Positions 33,763-41,481 of a DNA stretch of 64,000 nucleotides are shown in pieces. The stretch comes from a bacterium M00.F.Ca.ET.205.01.1.1 (GTDB taxonomy: Bacteria; Pseudomonadota; Alphaproteobacteria; Rhizobiales; Rhizobiaceae). A program made the position numbers and the translations under genes. The stretch lies in contig SRUQ01000012.1 in NCBI GenBank assembly GCA_004791255.1, positions 1 through 64,000 of the forward strand, given 5' to 3'. The first letter of the stretch is position 1. Every line of letters begins with the position of its first letter. A model generated the notes under the pieces. That model did not search any database, had not been told where the DNA came from, and saw nothing but the letters and a program-made list of their open reading frames with translations.

Positions 33763-34458
33763 TTAATATCCAAGAAGTTCCTTCAGCGGGATGACACGCC
33801 AGACCTGTTTGATGGCATAGCGGTTGAAGGTCAGTGTTTTCGGCGGATTGTATTGCTCAACCACCAGTTCGGCGGCGGTGCGGCGGACCAGTTTCTTGAT
33901 GAAGGCCTTGCCGTTCTTCTCGTTCTCTTCCGGGAAGGTCTCGACCACCACATGGTCGCCAGGTACGGCGTCGCGGCCGCCGCAATAGATCAGGTCGCCG
34001 GGTTCGTAGCGCGGCACCATGGAATCCGACAGAACGTGCAATGCGAACACTTTCGTCAGGCTGCGGATGCCCGGTGGGCGCTGGACGTAGCCGGCTGGCT
34101 CGCCGTTGAAGGTGAAGTCGCCGTCGTCGCCGCCGACGGCGGCGCCCAGCACCTCGATGTCCATCGGTCCGGCCGGCGGCGGGCCGGCATCGGTGACGAT
34201 CTCGGCATCGCTGACAGGGCCGGCATTGTCGAGGAAGACGACCTCGCCCTTGCCGAGCGCAACCGGGTCGACGCGCAGGAAGGCGGCGGTCTTCAACAGG
34301 TTCTCGGTCTTGGGCAAATTGCGCCCGGTTTCCCAATTGCCGACCGCGGCGACATCGGTGTCGTTGTGCTCGGCAATGTGGCGCATGACCAGGCCGCGCT
34401 GCTTGCGCGCCTGGCGGATCGCGGCCCCGACCCTGATCGACAGTTGCGTTTTCACCAT
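33763..34458 (-). CDS. CI/LexA-like repressor (Xre HTH plus S24 peptidase)
   Basis: 231 residues: N-terminal Xre helix-turn-helix (residues 8-62, GAAIRQARKQRGLVMRHIAEH) and a C-terminal S24/LexA-type domain with nucleophile Ser146 (SDSMVP), the YEPGDLIYCGG strand and general base Lys188 or 189 (AFIKKL). The usual Ala-Gly cleavage site region reads LGAAVGGDDG, so self-cleavage at a Val-Gly or loss of cleavage are both possible. Start at ATG 34458 (GAGG at short spacing); ATG 34494 is also in frame. Operator copy 2 lies about 56 bp upstream, copy 1 about 450 bp past the gene end. Confidence 0.9.
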   Translation of the reverse strand: MVKTQLSIRVGAAIRQARKQRGLVMRHIAEHNDTDVAAVGNWETGRNLPKTENLLKTAAFLRVDPVALGKGEVVFLDNAGPVSDAEIVTDAGPPPAGPMDIEVLGAAVGGDDGDFTFNGEPAGYVQRPPGIRSLTKVFALHVLSDSMVPRYEPGDLIYCGGRDAVPGDHVVVETFPEENEKNGKAFIKKLVRRTAAELVVEQYNPPKTLTFNRYAIKQVWRVIPLKELLGY

Positions 34459-34513
34459 GGCCTCATGTGACCAATAAGCTCTGCTTTCGTCCATGAAAGA
34501 ATGGCTTGCATGT

Positions 34514-34536
34514 ATTTTTGAGTTATGCTTATATCA
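34514..34536 (-). promoter_or_regulatory. Operator copy 2 for the S24 repressor
   Basis: ATTTTTGAGTTATGCTTATA (34514-34533), exactly complementary to copy 1; dyad form TGAGTTATGCTTATATCA (34519-34536). It ends 4 bp before the ATG of the divergent gene at 34541, covering its ribosome binding region, and lies upstream of the repressor gene. Confidence 0.78.
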
Positions 34537-34540
34537 GGCC

Positions 34541-34909
34541 ATGCAAAAGCTCAACCCCATCAGAGTCGAAAGCCCGGCCAGGCCGGGTCCCCATTCGCTT
34601 CCGCTCCGGCTGTCCTCCTCCCCGGCCGGGGCGAAGCGCGAGGCCGATTGCGCTGACGCATCCGCCTCGCGTCCGGTCCGCCCGCCACTGGCGGCCGGAA
34701 CGGCCGGAGCCGCCGCTCCCCGCGGCTCCGGCCCCCATTTCGGTCGGGCGGGACTGCCTGGCCGCTCGCTGATCCGCACCGAGGACGGTACCGTCATCCT
34801 GCTCGACAGGGTGACGGGCAGGGCAGTGTCGGCGCCCGACCGCGAGACGGCCGAGGCACGGCTGCCGCGCCTTGAAGGAACGGCCGGCCGGCTCGCCCGG
34901 CCCGGCTGA
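34541..34909 (+). CDS. Small Pro/Arg-rich protein of unknown function
   Basis: 122 residues rich in Pro, Arg, Ala and Gly (SLPLRLSSSPAGAKREADCAD; AAPRGSGPHFGRAGLPGR), ending in a more ordered segment with TEDGTVILLDRVTGRAV. ATG 34541 lies right after operator copy 2. Followed 130 bp on by the GcrA-like gene. Coding status rests on position and codon use; no family recognised. Confidence 0.6.
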   Translation: MQKLNPIRVESPARPGPHSLPLRLSSSPAGAKREADCADASASRPVRPPLAAGTAGAAAPRGSGPHFGRAGLPGRSLIRTEDGTVILLDRVTGRAVSAPDRETAEARLPRLEGTAGRLARPG

Positions 34910-35039
34910 GGCTACCCGAAAGCAGCACCTTTTACGGCCGGCAGGCCGGATCCGATGGGCAGTCGCCCACGGTCCTTCACGCTTGCTGACGGCGCGGCGC
35001 GCGGCGATCCGCTGGCCGCGCAATGAACGGAGACCAGAG

Positions 35040-35702
35040 ATGGCAGGCTACAGCGACAGCGAGATACAGGCGATTGCCGGCTGGCTGAAGGAGGGGCATT
35101 CGGCCTCGCGCATAGCGCTGGAATTCAGCGCCCTGCGCGGCAACCCAGTATCGCGCAACGCCATTATCGGCATCGTCCACCGCAATACCATGCTTAGCGC
35201 CATCGGATTTGCCAATGGCAAGGGCGGGCCGGTGGTCAGCAAGGCGGTGGTCAAGGCGGCGCGGCGCGCCGCCGGCAAGGCCGAACGCAAGCGTGAGGAC
35301 AAGGCGAGCTGCCATGCCGGCGCCCCCGAACCGCCCGTCGCGGCGCGCAGGCTTTTCGCGCGGCCGAAGCCCGAGCCGGCACCGGTCCGGCCACGGCTGT
35401 TCGTGCGCGACGCCGGCGTGCTGATCGCCGACGGCGAGGCCTACCGCTTGAAAGTGCCGACACTGCCGCGCGGCCCGATCGGTCGCCAGCCGCATGGCGT
35501 GGCCATGCGCTTCATCGACTGCCTGTTCAGCCGCTGCCGGGCGCCGCTTGACCTGACGCTGGAGGAAGACCCTGGGAACGACGCGTCCGGCGGCGGGCCG
35601 GGGCAGGACATGCTGTGCTGCGGCATGCGCATCCGGGCAATGAAAAGCTACTGCACCTACCATCAGGCGCGCTTCCGGCGCCGTATCGTCGAGGCGGGAT
35701 GA
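35040..35702 (+). CDS. GcrA-family cell-cycle regulator-like protein
   Basis: 220 residues. The N-terminus YSDSEIQAIAGWLKEGHSASRIALEF...NPVSRNAIIGIVHR matches the GcrA DNA-binding domain, and the C-terminus (CLFSRCRAPL ... CCGMRIRAMKSYCTYHQARFRRR) matches the GcrA sigma-70-binding end, including its Cys set. The middle linker is basic and variable. GcrA binds methylated GANTC promoters with sigma-70; a shorter-than-usual or phage-borne paralogue like this may redirect that system. ATG after GGAGACCAGAG. Possibly co-transcribed with 34541. Confidence 0.85.
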   Translation: MAGYSDSEIQAIAGWLKEGHSASRIALEFSALRGNPVSRNAIIGIVHRNTMLSAIGFANGKGGPVVSKAVVKAARRAAGKAERKREDKASCHAGAPEPPVAARRLFARPKPEPAPVRPRLFVRDAGVLIADGEAYRLKVPTLPRGPIGRQPHGVAMRFIDCLFSRCRAPLDLTLEEDPGNDASGGGPGQDMLCCGMRIRAMKSYCTYHQARFRRRIVEAG

Positions 35703-35712
35703 GGCTTGGTCA

Positions 35713-35765
35713 CTTCTCCCGGTTTCACCGGGAGAAGGTGCCGGCAGGCGGATGAGGGGCAGCGC
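35713..35765 (+). repeat. Intergenic mosaic repeat R5
   Basis: CTTCTCCCGGTTTCACCGGG, then AGAAGGTGCCGGCAGGCGGA and TGAGGGGCAGCGC: the same unit as R3 with a different hairpin arm. Begins 11 bp after the GcrA-like gene and is inverted relative to R6. Confidence 0.8.
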
Positions 35766-35823
35766 TAGCGTGAGAATTCAACATGAACTTCAAGCATTCG
35801 ATCCAGCCAATTATCGAAACGCC

Positions 35824-35928
35824 GGTGCCGCCCCTCATTGCCCTGCCGGGCGTTCGTTGTTCGAAAAGCCAAGCAATTGGCTTTTCGTCCGCTACGCGGA
35901 CCATGCCTCACCCGTGGGGAGAAAGACG
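35824..35928 (-). repeat. Intergenic mosaic repeat R6 with nested hairpin
   Basis: Opposite orientation to R5: GGTGCCGCCCCTCATTGCCC...CTGCCGGGC, then an inserted perfect 11-bp dyad CGAAAAGCCAA-GCAA-TTGGCTTTTCG (35862-35887), then ACCCGTGGGGAGAAAGACG. The 58-bp space between R5 and R6 and R6 itself hold no gene. Confidence 0.75.
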
Positions 35929-35947
35929 TAGAAACGCCACCCCGCCA

Positions 35948-36256
35948 TTATTTCGGCTGCATGCGGCCCTGCTTGGGCAAGCGACTCTGCACGCGCCGAG
36001 GCTCCAGCATCATTGCCGGGCCGCTCTCGGCAACAAGAATGCCAGTGACGCGGGCAAAGCCGGTGAATACTTTCATGGCGTCGGAGTGAGAAATCTGAGC
36101 GGCGATGGCCGCGCTGCACGCATTGAGTGCGCTACGGTAGACGTGGCCGCGTCGTTCCACCGGCCAGCGCTGCAGGAAGTCGGCCGCTTCGGAAACGCTG
36201 TCGATCTCCTCGACATGACCCTCAAGGGATACTTTGAGCGGCACTCCGGTTTTCAT
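35948..36256 (-). CDS. DUF982-domain protein 1
   Basis: 102 residues with the DUF982 pattern: IDSVSEAADFLQRWPVERRG, HVYRSALNACSAAI and VFTGFARVTGILV. DUF982 proteins are small, abundant in rhizobia, and uncharacterised. ATG 36256 chosen; GTG 36274 is possible and neither has a strong ribosome binding site. It follows the second DUF982 gene after 93 bp. Confidence 0.82.
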   Translation of the reverse strand: MKTGVPLKVSLEGHVEEIDSVSEAADFLQRWPVERRGHVYRSALNACSAAIAAQISHSDAMKVFTGFARVTGILVAESGPAMMLEPRRVQSRLPKQGRMQPK

Positions 36257-36349
36257 CGTACCCACGGCGGTCACCCTCGCTCTGGCGTTGCGCGCGCTTT
36301 TAAAGTCAATGCTGATAAACGCGCGAGGCTGGCAAGCGGTTGCATCAAA

Positions 36350-36631
36350 TCATGGGCTGGCGGCGGCGTCGAGCCAGGCATGGGCGCGGCTGCGCGGCTT
36401 CACCACCAGCACGCCCTGCTGCCTTGCCGCCTCGGTGAAGGCCTCGAAGGCGCTGCGCTGGCTGCAACTGCCGTCGACCGCGAGTCTCACCAACCTTGCC
36501 GCGCCGAGATAGGCGGGCGCGGCCTTGTCCGGCCACTGCCTGCCAAGTGCTGTCTGCGCCTGGGGGATCGAACCCACCAACATCGTCTTGCTGTCGCAAA
36601 AACGCAGCGTCACCGGCATGAAGGCCGTCAT
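36350..36631 (-). CDS. DUF982-domain protein 2
   Basis: 93 residues, DUF982: CDSKTMLVGSIPQAQTALGRQWPDK, AYLGAARLVRLAVDG and AFEAFTEAARQQGVLV. ATG 36631 after AGGAGAC. Divergent from the DUF6456 gene across 126 bp and upstream of the first DUF982 gene; the two share only the domain pattern, not close sequence. Confidence 0.85.
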   Translation of the reverse strand: MTAFMPVTLRFCDSKTMLVGSIPQAQTALGRQWPDKAAPAYLGAARLVRLAVDGSCSQRSAFEAFTEAARQQGVLVVKPRSRAHAWLDAAASP

Positions 36632-36757
36632 AGGCTGGTCTCCTGTTGGCTTGGATGGGAGACAACGTCCGGCCCGGTGGCTGGTTCCATCGGCGGCGGG
36701 GCGAGGGATCGCCGGATTGTTATTTCCAAACGCCCACACCCCAAGAGGAGCCCACCC

Positions 36758-37351
36758 ATGCCCAGGAAAGCCAAAGCCGCACGCCCGCAGGCGCCGAAAC
36801 TGCCGAAGGACGAGGCCGAGCAGGTGCGCATCCGCCGCGAGGTCGGTCATGATTTCGCGCTGAGGGAGGACGCGTTCGGGCGCAAGCGGCTGGCATCAGG
36901 CACGCTCGAGGCGCGGCGCGTCTACGAAGTGTCGAATGACGGCCACACCTCCACCGGAGGCATCGTGCGGGTGCGCAATGTCGATCCGTTGCTTGGCATT
37001 ACCTCGCTGTCGCGCCAGCAGCGCGAGGCCGGCCTGCGCTACCGCCAGGATTTCCAATGCAGCCAGCAGGCGAGCGTGAGACCGATGAGCTGGAGCGAGC
37101 GCGTCGACGGCGGCCGCAAAGGCGGCGGCATCGCCGACAGCGTGCTCAACGCCGGTCGGGCGCATGCCAACGCCACACGTGCGCTCGGCCACTGGGACGT
37201 GGCGGCGGTAGTGCAAAAGGTCGTGTGCCTGGAACGGTCGGTGAAGACCGTGGCCGAGCAGGACGGTGAAGGGCGCGATGTAGTGACGAAGCTCTTGAAG
37301 GTCGGGCTGGATCTGCTGGCGGTGCATTATGGGATGATGATGGGGCGGTAG
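36758..37351 (+). CDS. DUF6456-domain protein
   Basis: 197 residues. The C-terminal two-thirds fits DUF6456: REAGLRYRQDFQCSQQASV, WSERVDGGRKGGG, AHANATRALG, ending LLKVGLDLLAVHYG. The N-terminus is short and basic and lacks the helix-turn-helix domain that often precedes DUF6456 in Hyphomicrobiales. ATG after AAGAGGAGCC. Function unknown, presumed DNA-related regulator. Confidence 0.82.
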   Translation: MPRKAKAARPQAPKLPKDEAEQVRIRREVGHDFALREDAFGRKRLASGTLEARRVYEVSNDGHTSTGGIVRVRNVDPLLGITSLSRQQREAGLRYRQDFQCSQQASVRPMSWSERVDGGRKGGGIADSVLNAGRAHANATRALGHWDVAAVVQKVVCLERSVKTVAEQDGEGRDVVTKLLKVGLDLLAVHYGMMMGR

Positions 37352-37420
37352 TCTGGTGCACCCCATCCAATGCCGCACGGGGCCGCACGGCCCGGCAGAT
37401 GCGGATTTGGGACGAGTATG

Positions 37421-37455
37421 TTTGATCCGGCCGGCTGGATGCCGGCCGGATCAAA
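37421..37455. terminator. Strong bidirectional hairpin between convergent genes
   Basis: TTTGATCCGGCCGGC (37421-37435), loop TGGAT, and its exact complement (37441-37455): a perfect 15-bp stem with A/T ends. It lies between the DUF6456 gene and the convergent small secreted protein and suits a shared terminator, though neither side has a long T run. Confidence 0.65.
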
Positions 37456-37462
37456 TCCAACG

Positions 37463-37780
37463 TCAAAAGCGGCAGACGCGCACTCTTTCGATGACACGGT
37501 GGTGGTGACGCCAGTGCTTCACCAGCTCGGTGTGGCAGCGGCGATGGTACATGCCATAATAGCGTGGCCGGTAACCGTCGTCGCTGTAACGGAAGTGGCG
37601 GCGGCCGTAATAGGGGCCATCGTCGGAATAGTCGCGGTAATAGTCGCGATGTCTGGGAACGTAGTAATTATCATCATAACCGTTCCCGATGCCAAGCGTG
37701 ATGCTGGCGGCATTTGCCGGGGCGATCACCGCCATCGCCGATGCGACCGCGATCACGGATGCAAGCAAGAGCTTTTTCAT
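37463..37780 (-). CDS. Small secreted Tyr/Arg/His-rich protein
   Basis: 105 residues: signal peptide (MKKLLLASVIAVASAMAVIAPANA), then a low-complexity Tyr/Asp/Arg-rich stretch (YYRDYSDDGPYYGRRHFRY) and a His/Arg-rich end with two Cys (RRCHTELVKHWRHHH...RVCRF). ATG 37780 after AGAGGAGG. Rhizobia encode several such periplasmic proteins of unknown function. Confidence 0.82.
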   Translation of the reverse strand: MKKLLLASVIAVASAMAVIAPANAASITLGIGNGYDDNYYVPRHRDYYRDYSDDGPYYGRRHFRYSDDGYRPRYYGMYHRRCHTELVKHWRHHHRVIERVRVCRF

Positions 37781-37912
37781 GACAACCTCCTCTTTAGGTA
37801 TGTCTAACAAACGTCGCGGTCGCGGCACTGTTCCCATAAATTGGCGGATTCGATGGTTTTAGGCCGCGCGCGGCGCCTGCCCACGGGGCGGTGAAGGCAA
37901 GTCCACCCCCTT

Positions 37913-39919
37913 CTAGAACAGCGCCTTCTCCAGCGGCCCCTCCAGCGTTTCGGCAAATGCCGTCGCCAGATGATGCCGGTCCCGGAAGGCGAGCTGGCCC
38001 GAGATGAAGACGTGGCAGGTGGCGCTGTTGCAGAAGCGGTCGGTGAGGTCGACGTAGAGCGTGTCGGGGACGCTTTTGACCACGGCGCGCTCGGCGGCGG
38101 CGACCTTGTCGTTGGCGGCGTCGGCCCGTGGCGTGTCGCAGCGCGAAGGCGCTTCGCGCCACCACAGCGCACGGGCCACGCAAGAATCGGCGAAGCTGTT
38201 GCTGATCGGCGTGTCGCGGATGACTGCCGTCTCGACGCCGGCCTGACTGAAGGCCTGCAAGGTGGAGCGCAGGCCGGCCTGCCAGCGCGCGATCTCGGCC
38301 TTGCGGCTTGCGGCTGATATATCGCGGATCAGGTTGCCGATCGAGAATTCCGAGATCACCACCAGGCGCGGCTTGCGGCGGATGATGTCCGCTATCGCCT
38401 GTTCGCGCCAGGCGTCGCATTCGGTGTAGTCGCGCTTCAGCACGGTGTTGAAGGTGGTGAAGCGCGAGGCGCGGCAGGACGATTTGAGATAGGTGACCAC
38501 TTTGGTGTCGTTGCGTTTGGCTGCCTCGACCAGCGGCGTCGACCAGTGGTCGGCATGCGAATCGCCGAACAGCACAATGGTGTGGGCGGCGTCGGCCGGG
38601 CCGAACACGCAGGGTTTTGGCTTCACCGCGTGGAAGTCGAGCAGGCAGTTTTTGTCGGCGGCGCGGGCGATCGAGGGTTGTTCGGCGGCCTCCTCGATGC
38701 CGCGCTGCTCGGCGTCGATACTGCGTGTCGCCAGATGCGCATTGGCATAGGCCGCCGCGACGCCAGCGCCGGTCAGAACCAGCGCGGGAACCAGGGCCAT
38801 CCCAGGCAATGCGCGAAGCGGTTTTGCGATGGGAATTGCGTTGAAACGAAAGGCGCCCGCTGTTCGCCAGCCACCTTGCCGCGCCGGATTCTCGATCAGA
38901 TGATAGGTCAGCACCGACAGCACCAGCGCCAGGGCGGCCGCGAGAAAGCGCTGCGGGACGCTGAGGTCGGGCGCGAGCATCCCGGCATAGACGATGACAG
39001 GCCAGTGCCAGAGGTAGAGCGAGTAGGACAGCGTCCCGATCCATTGCAGCGGCGGCAGCGACAGGGCCGCGCCCGGCGCCCGCCAGCCGGCCTTCACGCC
39101 GGCGTCGTCCTTGCCGGCCAGCAGCACCAGCACGGTGCCGGCGACCGGCAGCAGAGCATAATAGCCGGGGAAGGGCAGGTCCTCGCTCAGCCAGAGATAG
39201 GCTGATGCAATCAGCGCCAGGCCGAGCCATCCCTGGGCTGCCTGCAACCATGGCCGGTGCCGCCACAAGGTAGGCGAGGCAAAGGTCGCCAGGCCACCGG
39301 CGGCGAACTCCCAGGCTCTGAGCGGCGAGAAGTAGAACGCCCAGGCGGGCGAGGCGCTGGTGAGCCACAGGCAGACGGCGAAGGAGGCGAGGCCGGCCAC
39401 GCCGATCACCGCTACCGTCATGCGTCGGCCTCGATGCAGCCAGGCGGCCAGGAGCAGCAGCGCCGGCCAGACGAGATAGAACTGCTCTTCCACCGATAGC
39501 GACCAGAAATGGATGAAGGGGTTGCTCAAGGCATCAGCGGCGAAATAGTCGAACGACCAGCGCAGCAGCCACAGATTGATGGCGTAGGCCGAGGCATACA
39601 TGGCGCCGCGCGAATAGAGCGCCTGTTCCTGCGGCGCCAGGATGAAGTAGCCGGCGGCAAGAGTGGCCAGAATGACGAACAGCGCCGCAGGCAGCAGCCG
39701 CTGGGCGCGGCGGGCGTAGAAACGGATGAGGTCGACGCGGCCGGTCTCGGTGATCTCGCGCATCAGATGGCTTGTGATCAGCCAGCCGGAGATCACGAAG
39801 AAAATGTCGACGCCGGCGAAGCCGCCGGGCAGGGCGGTGAGGCCGAAATGGTAAGCGACGACGCCGCCGACGGCGATTGCGCGCAAACCTTGTATGTCTG
39901 GCCGAAACGATGCCGCCAC
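37913..39919 (-). CDS. OafA-like acyltransferase with SGNH domain
   Basis: 668 residues: an acyltransferase-3 membrane domain of about ten helices (FRPDIQGLRAIAVGGVVAYHFG, FFVISGWLIT, HFWSLSVEEQFYLVWP) and a C-terminal periplasmic SGNH domain with nucleophile motif VLFGDSHADHW and a late DRHHLA giving Asp/His. Such proteins O-acetylate surface polysaccharides, carrying the acyl group across the membrane and transferring it outside. GTG 39919 with AAGGAG five bases upstream marks the start; the much longer open frame running upstream is unrelated. Confidence 0.9.
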   Translation of the reverse strand: MAASFRPDIQGLRAIAVGGVVAYHFGLTALPGGFAGVDIFFVISGWLITSHLMREITETGRVDLIRFYARRAQRLLPAALFVILATLAAGYFILAPQEQALYSRGAMYASAYAINLWLLRWSFDYFAADALSNPFIHFWSLSVEEQFYLVWPALLLLAAWLHRGRRMTVAVIGVAGLASFAVCLWLTSASPAWAFYFSPLRAWEFAAGGLATFASPTLWRHRPWLQAAQGWLGLALIASAYLWLSEDLPFPGYYALLPVAGTVLVLLAGKDDAGVKAGWRAPGAALSLPPLQWIGTLSYSLYLWHWPVIVYAGMLAPDLSVPQRFLAAALALVLSVLTYHLIENPARQGGWRTAGAFRFNAIPIAKPLRALPGMALVPALVLTGAGVAAAYANAHLATRSIDAEQRGIEEAAEQPSIARAADKNCLLDFHAVKPKPCVFGPADAAHTIVLFGDSHADHWSTPLVEAAKRNDTKVVTYLKSSCRASRFTTFNTVLKRDYTECDAWREQAIADIIRRKPRLVVISEFSIGNLIRDISAASRKAEIARWQAGLRSTLQAFSQAGVETAVIRDTPISNSFADSCVARALWWREAPSRCDTPRADAANDKVAAAERAVVKSVPDTLYVDLTDRFCNSATCHVFISGQLAFRDRHHLATAFAETLEGPLEKALF

Positions 39920-40095
39920 GACAGCTCCTTCGTTTGTGCCCAGCCCGCCATGCGTGTCGTCCAAGGCGGCCGATATCGCAATGCAACAAATCTTTCGCAG
40001 TGCAACATGGCCAGAACAAGGAGGCGGGGCTGCCGTCATTCGGGGGACATGCGCACCCCGCGGTGCGCAACCGTCCTGGGACCAGCGGTTATCCC

Positions 40096-40620
40096 TCAGA
40101 CGCCAGACGATAGTTTCGGGCGCGCATTCGCCCCTTTTGCGCCGCGCGCGGCATAGAGGACTGCCGCTGCCGCCGCCGCGACAAGGGCTGCGAAGATCGC
40201 AAGCTTCAGCGGCGTCGCGCCCTCTGGGCCGAAGGCGACGAAATACATCGTGCGGCCGGGAATAAAGGTCAGAAGGCCGGTGATGACCAGACCGAACATG
40301 TAGGTGCCTTGCATGATGCGTCGGTGCGCGCCGATGTTGCCGCGGCGCGCCATGGTCACGCCCCGCCACAGCATCGCCATCACGAACAGCGACAACAGAT
40401 GGATCGGGCTGAACGGCCCCCACACCCGAATCGTCCAGATGAAGAAACTCGACAGGGCGACAATCGCCATCAGGCCCACCCAGACGCGGCCGAGAGCCCG
40501 GTGCAGCCTGTCGCCCTTGGTGCGCCAAAGCTGCAGTGCGCCAAGCAGAAGCGATGCGATCGCTGGCAGCGCGTGTAGCTGGATGAGCGGCGAAGCATGC
40601 AAGAGCGGCGCGAGCGACAT
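40096..40620 (-). CDS. DUF2306 membrane protein
   Basis: 174 residues with four to five hydrophobic helices; HALPAIASLLLGALQLWRTKGDRLHRALGRVW and MARRGNIGAHRRIMQGTYMF are the DUF2306 hallmarks, including conserved His residues that may bind haem or metal. ATG 40620 after AAGGAAG. Function unknown. Confidence 0.85.
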   Translation of the reverse strand: MSLAPLLHASPLIQLHALPAIASLLLGALQLWRTKGDRLHRALGRVWVGLMAIVALSSFFIWTIRVWGPFSPIHLLSLFVMAMLWRGVTMARRGNIGAHRRIMQGTYMFGLVITGLLTFIPGRTMYFVAFGPEGATPLKLAIFAALVAAAAAAVLYAARGAKGANARPKLSSGV

Positions 40621-40705
40621 CGACTTCCTTCGGGTGGCCTCAGCCATGGATTATGGCCGAAGCGGCGCCGGGGCGGCAAGGTCGCTGGCAGCACACGCCA
40701 GTCAC

Positions 40706-40738
40706 AAAAAAGACAGCCCGCGTACCGGGCTGTCTTTT
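40706..40738 (-). terminator. Intrinsic terminator of the small exported protein gene
   Basis: AAAAGACAGCCCG (40708-40720), loop CGTAC, CGGGCTGTCTTTT (40726-40738): a 13-bp stem followed on the minus strand by TTTTTT. It begins 13 bases after the stop codon of the gene at 40752. Confidence 0.9.
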
Positions 40739-40751
40739 CAGGCGAGCCGAG

Positions 40752-41057
40752 TTATTTGCTGCCGCCGTTCAGTTTCACGCTGCTGCAGAATTCCGGATGG
40801 CTGTTGGTCGGGTTGGTATTCTTGGCTTCGTCGGCGCAGGCCGTCATCATCGCCGTCTGGTCGTCGGGCGTCATCGCCTTCCAGGCCTTCACGAAGTCGC
40901 CTTTGCCGACCAGCGTCTTCATGCTGGAATCGGTGTAGAAAGGCTGCATCTTGGCCGGATCGTCGAGCGCGGATGTTCCGGTGCCGCCCGCGGCGAGAGC
41001 CGAGCCCGCAGCCATCGAGAGCGCCATGGCGCCAAAGCAGATCATCTTGATGTTCAT
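40752..41057 (-). CDS. Small exported protein of unknown function
   Basis: 101 residues with a signal peptide (MNIKMICFGAMALSMAAGSALA) and a compact mature part with two Cys (TACADEAKN...HPEFCSSV) likely disulfide-bonded. Rich in Asp/Lys/Thr; the FVKAWKAMTPDDQ segment is typical of small stress-related periplasmic proteins, but no family is certain. ATG after GAAGGATTCC; own terminator. Confidence 0.8.
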   Translation of the reverse strand: MNIKMICFGAMALSMAAGSALAAGGTGTSALDDPAKMQPFYTDSSMKTLVGKGDFVKAWKAMTPDDQTAMMTACADEAKNTNPTNSHPEFCSSVKLNGGSK

Positions 41058-41481
41058 GATGGAATCCTTCCCTGTTGCTTGTGAACCGTCGAAGCAACGA
41101 TCAATGCCGTAACGGGAGGGTTTGGGTGAAAGTTCCAGTTTTTCGCGGCAAAAGAGTACGGATTTCTCAAAATATATGCGTAAGTGTCTTGAAATTTCAT
41201 CGGTGCAACCTTTTCGGCGCGACGCCCCGTCACCGACGCGAATCGTGGGACTCTGGAGTAGGCGGCGTCCCACCCCCCCGGCTGATTGAAAACACCGGAG
41301 ATCGATGATGGTTCCGGGTTGGGATTGCCCGTTGCCGCGCCGCCGCCAAAAAAGCCCTACCGGCAAGGCCGGCAGGGATTTGAATGGAGGGTCCGAGATC
41401 GCTTCTGAGGCGATCTCCGAAGCAACGAGAACGGCGTGCGAAAAGTTTCGCTGTCCCCGCGCCTGCGGTTGCCGATGCTCC
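41058..41481. other. Gene-free intergenic region
   Basis: 424 bp with no supported gene. The left part is AT-richer and should hold the promoter of the small exported protein; the right part contains the ABC-operon terminator (41348-41377) and a stretch of seven C. Short open frames here have no ribosome binding sites. Confidence 0.6.
41348..41377 (-). terminator. Intrinsic terminator of the polyamine ABC operon
   Basis: CCCTACCGGC (41355-41364), loop AAG, GCCGGCAGGG (41368-41377), a 10-bp stem with one mismatch, followed on the minus strand by TTTTTT. It lies 105 bp past the last permease gene. Confidence 0.8.

Noticed and set aside
32882..37351. Prophage
   Set aside because: There is a CI-like repressor and a GcrA-like gene but no integrase, capsid, terminase or lysis gene and no attachment sites seen; module recorded as possible remnant only.
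39920..40528. Open-frame extension of the acyltransferase upstream of 39919
   Set aside because: It overlaps the DUF2306 gene on the same strand in another frame and lacks acyltransferase features; the GTG with AAGGAG at 39919 is the natural start.
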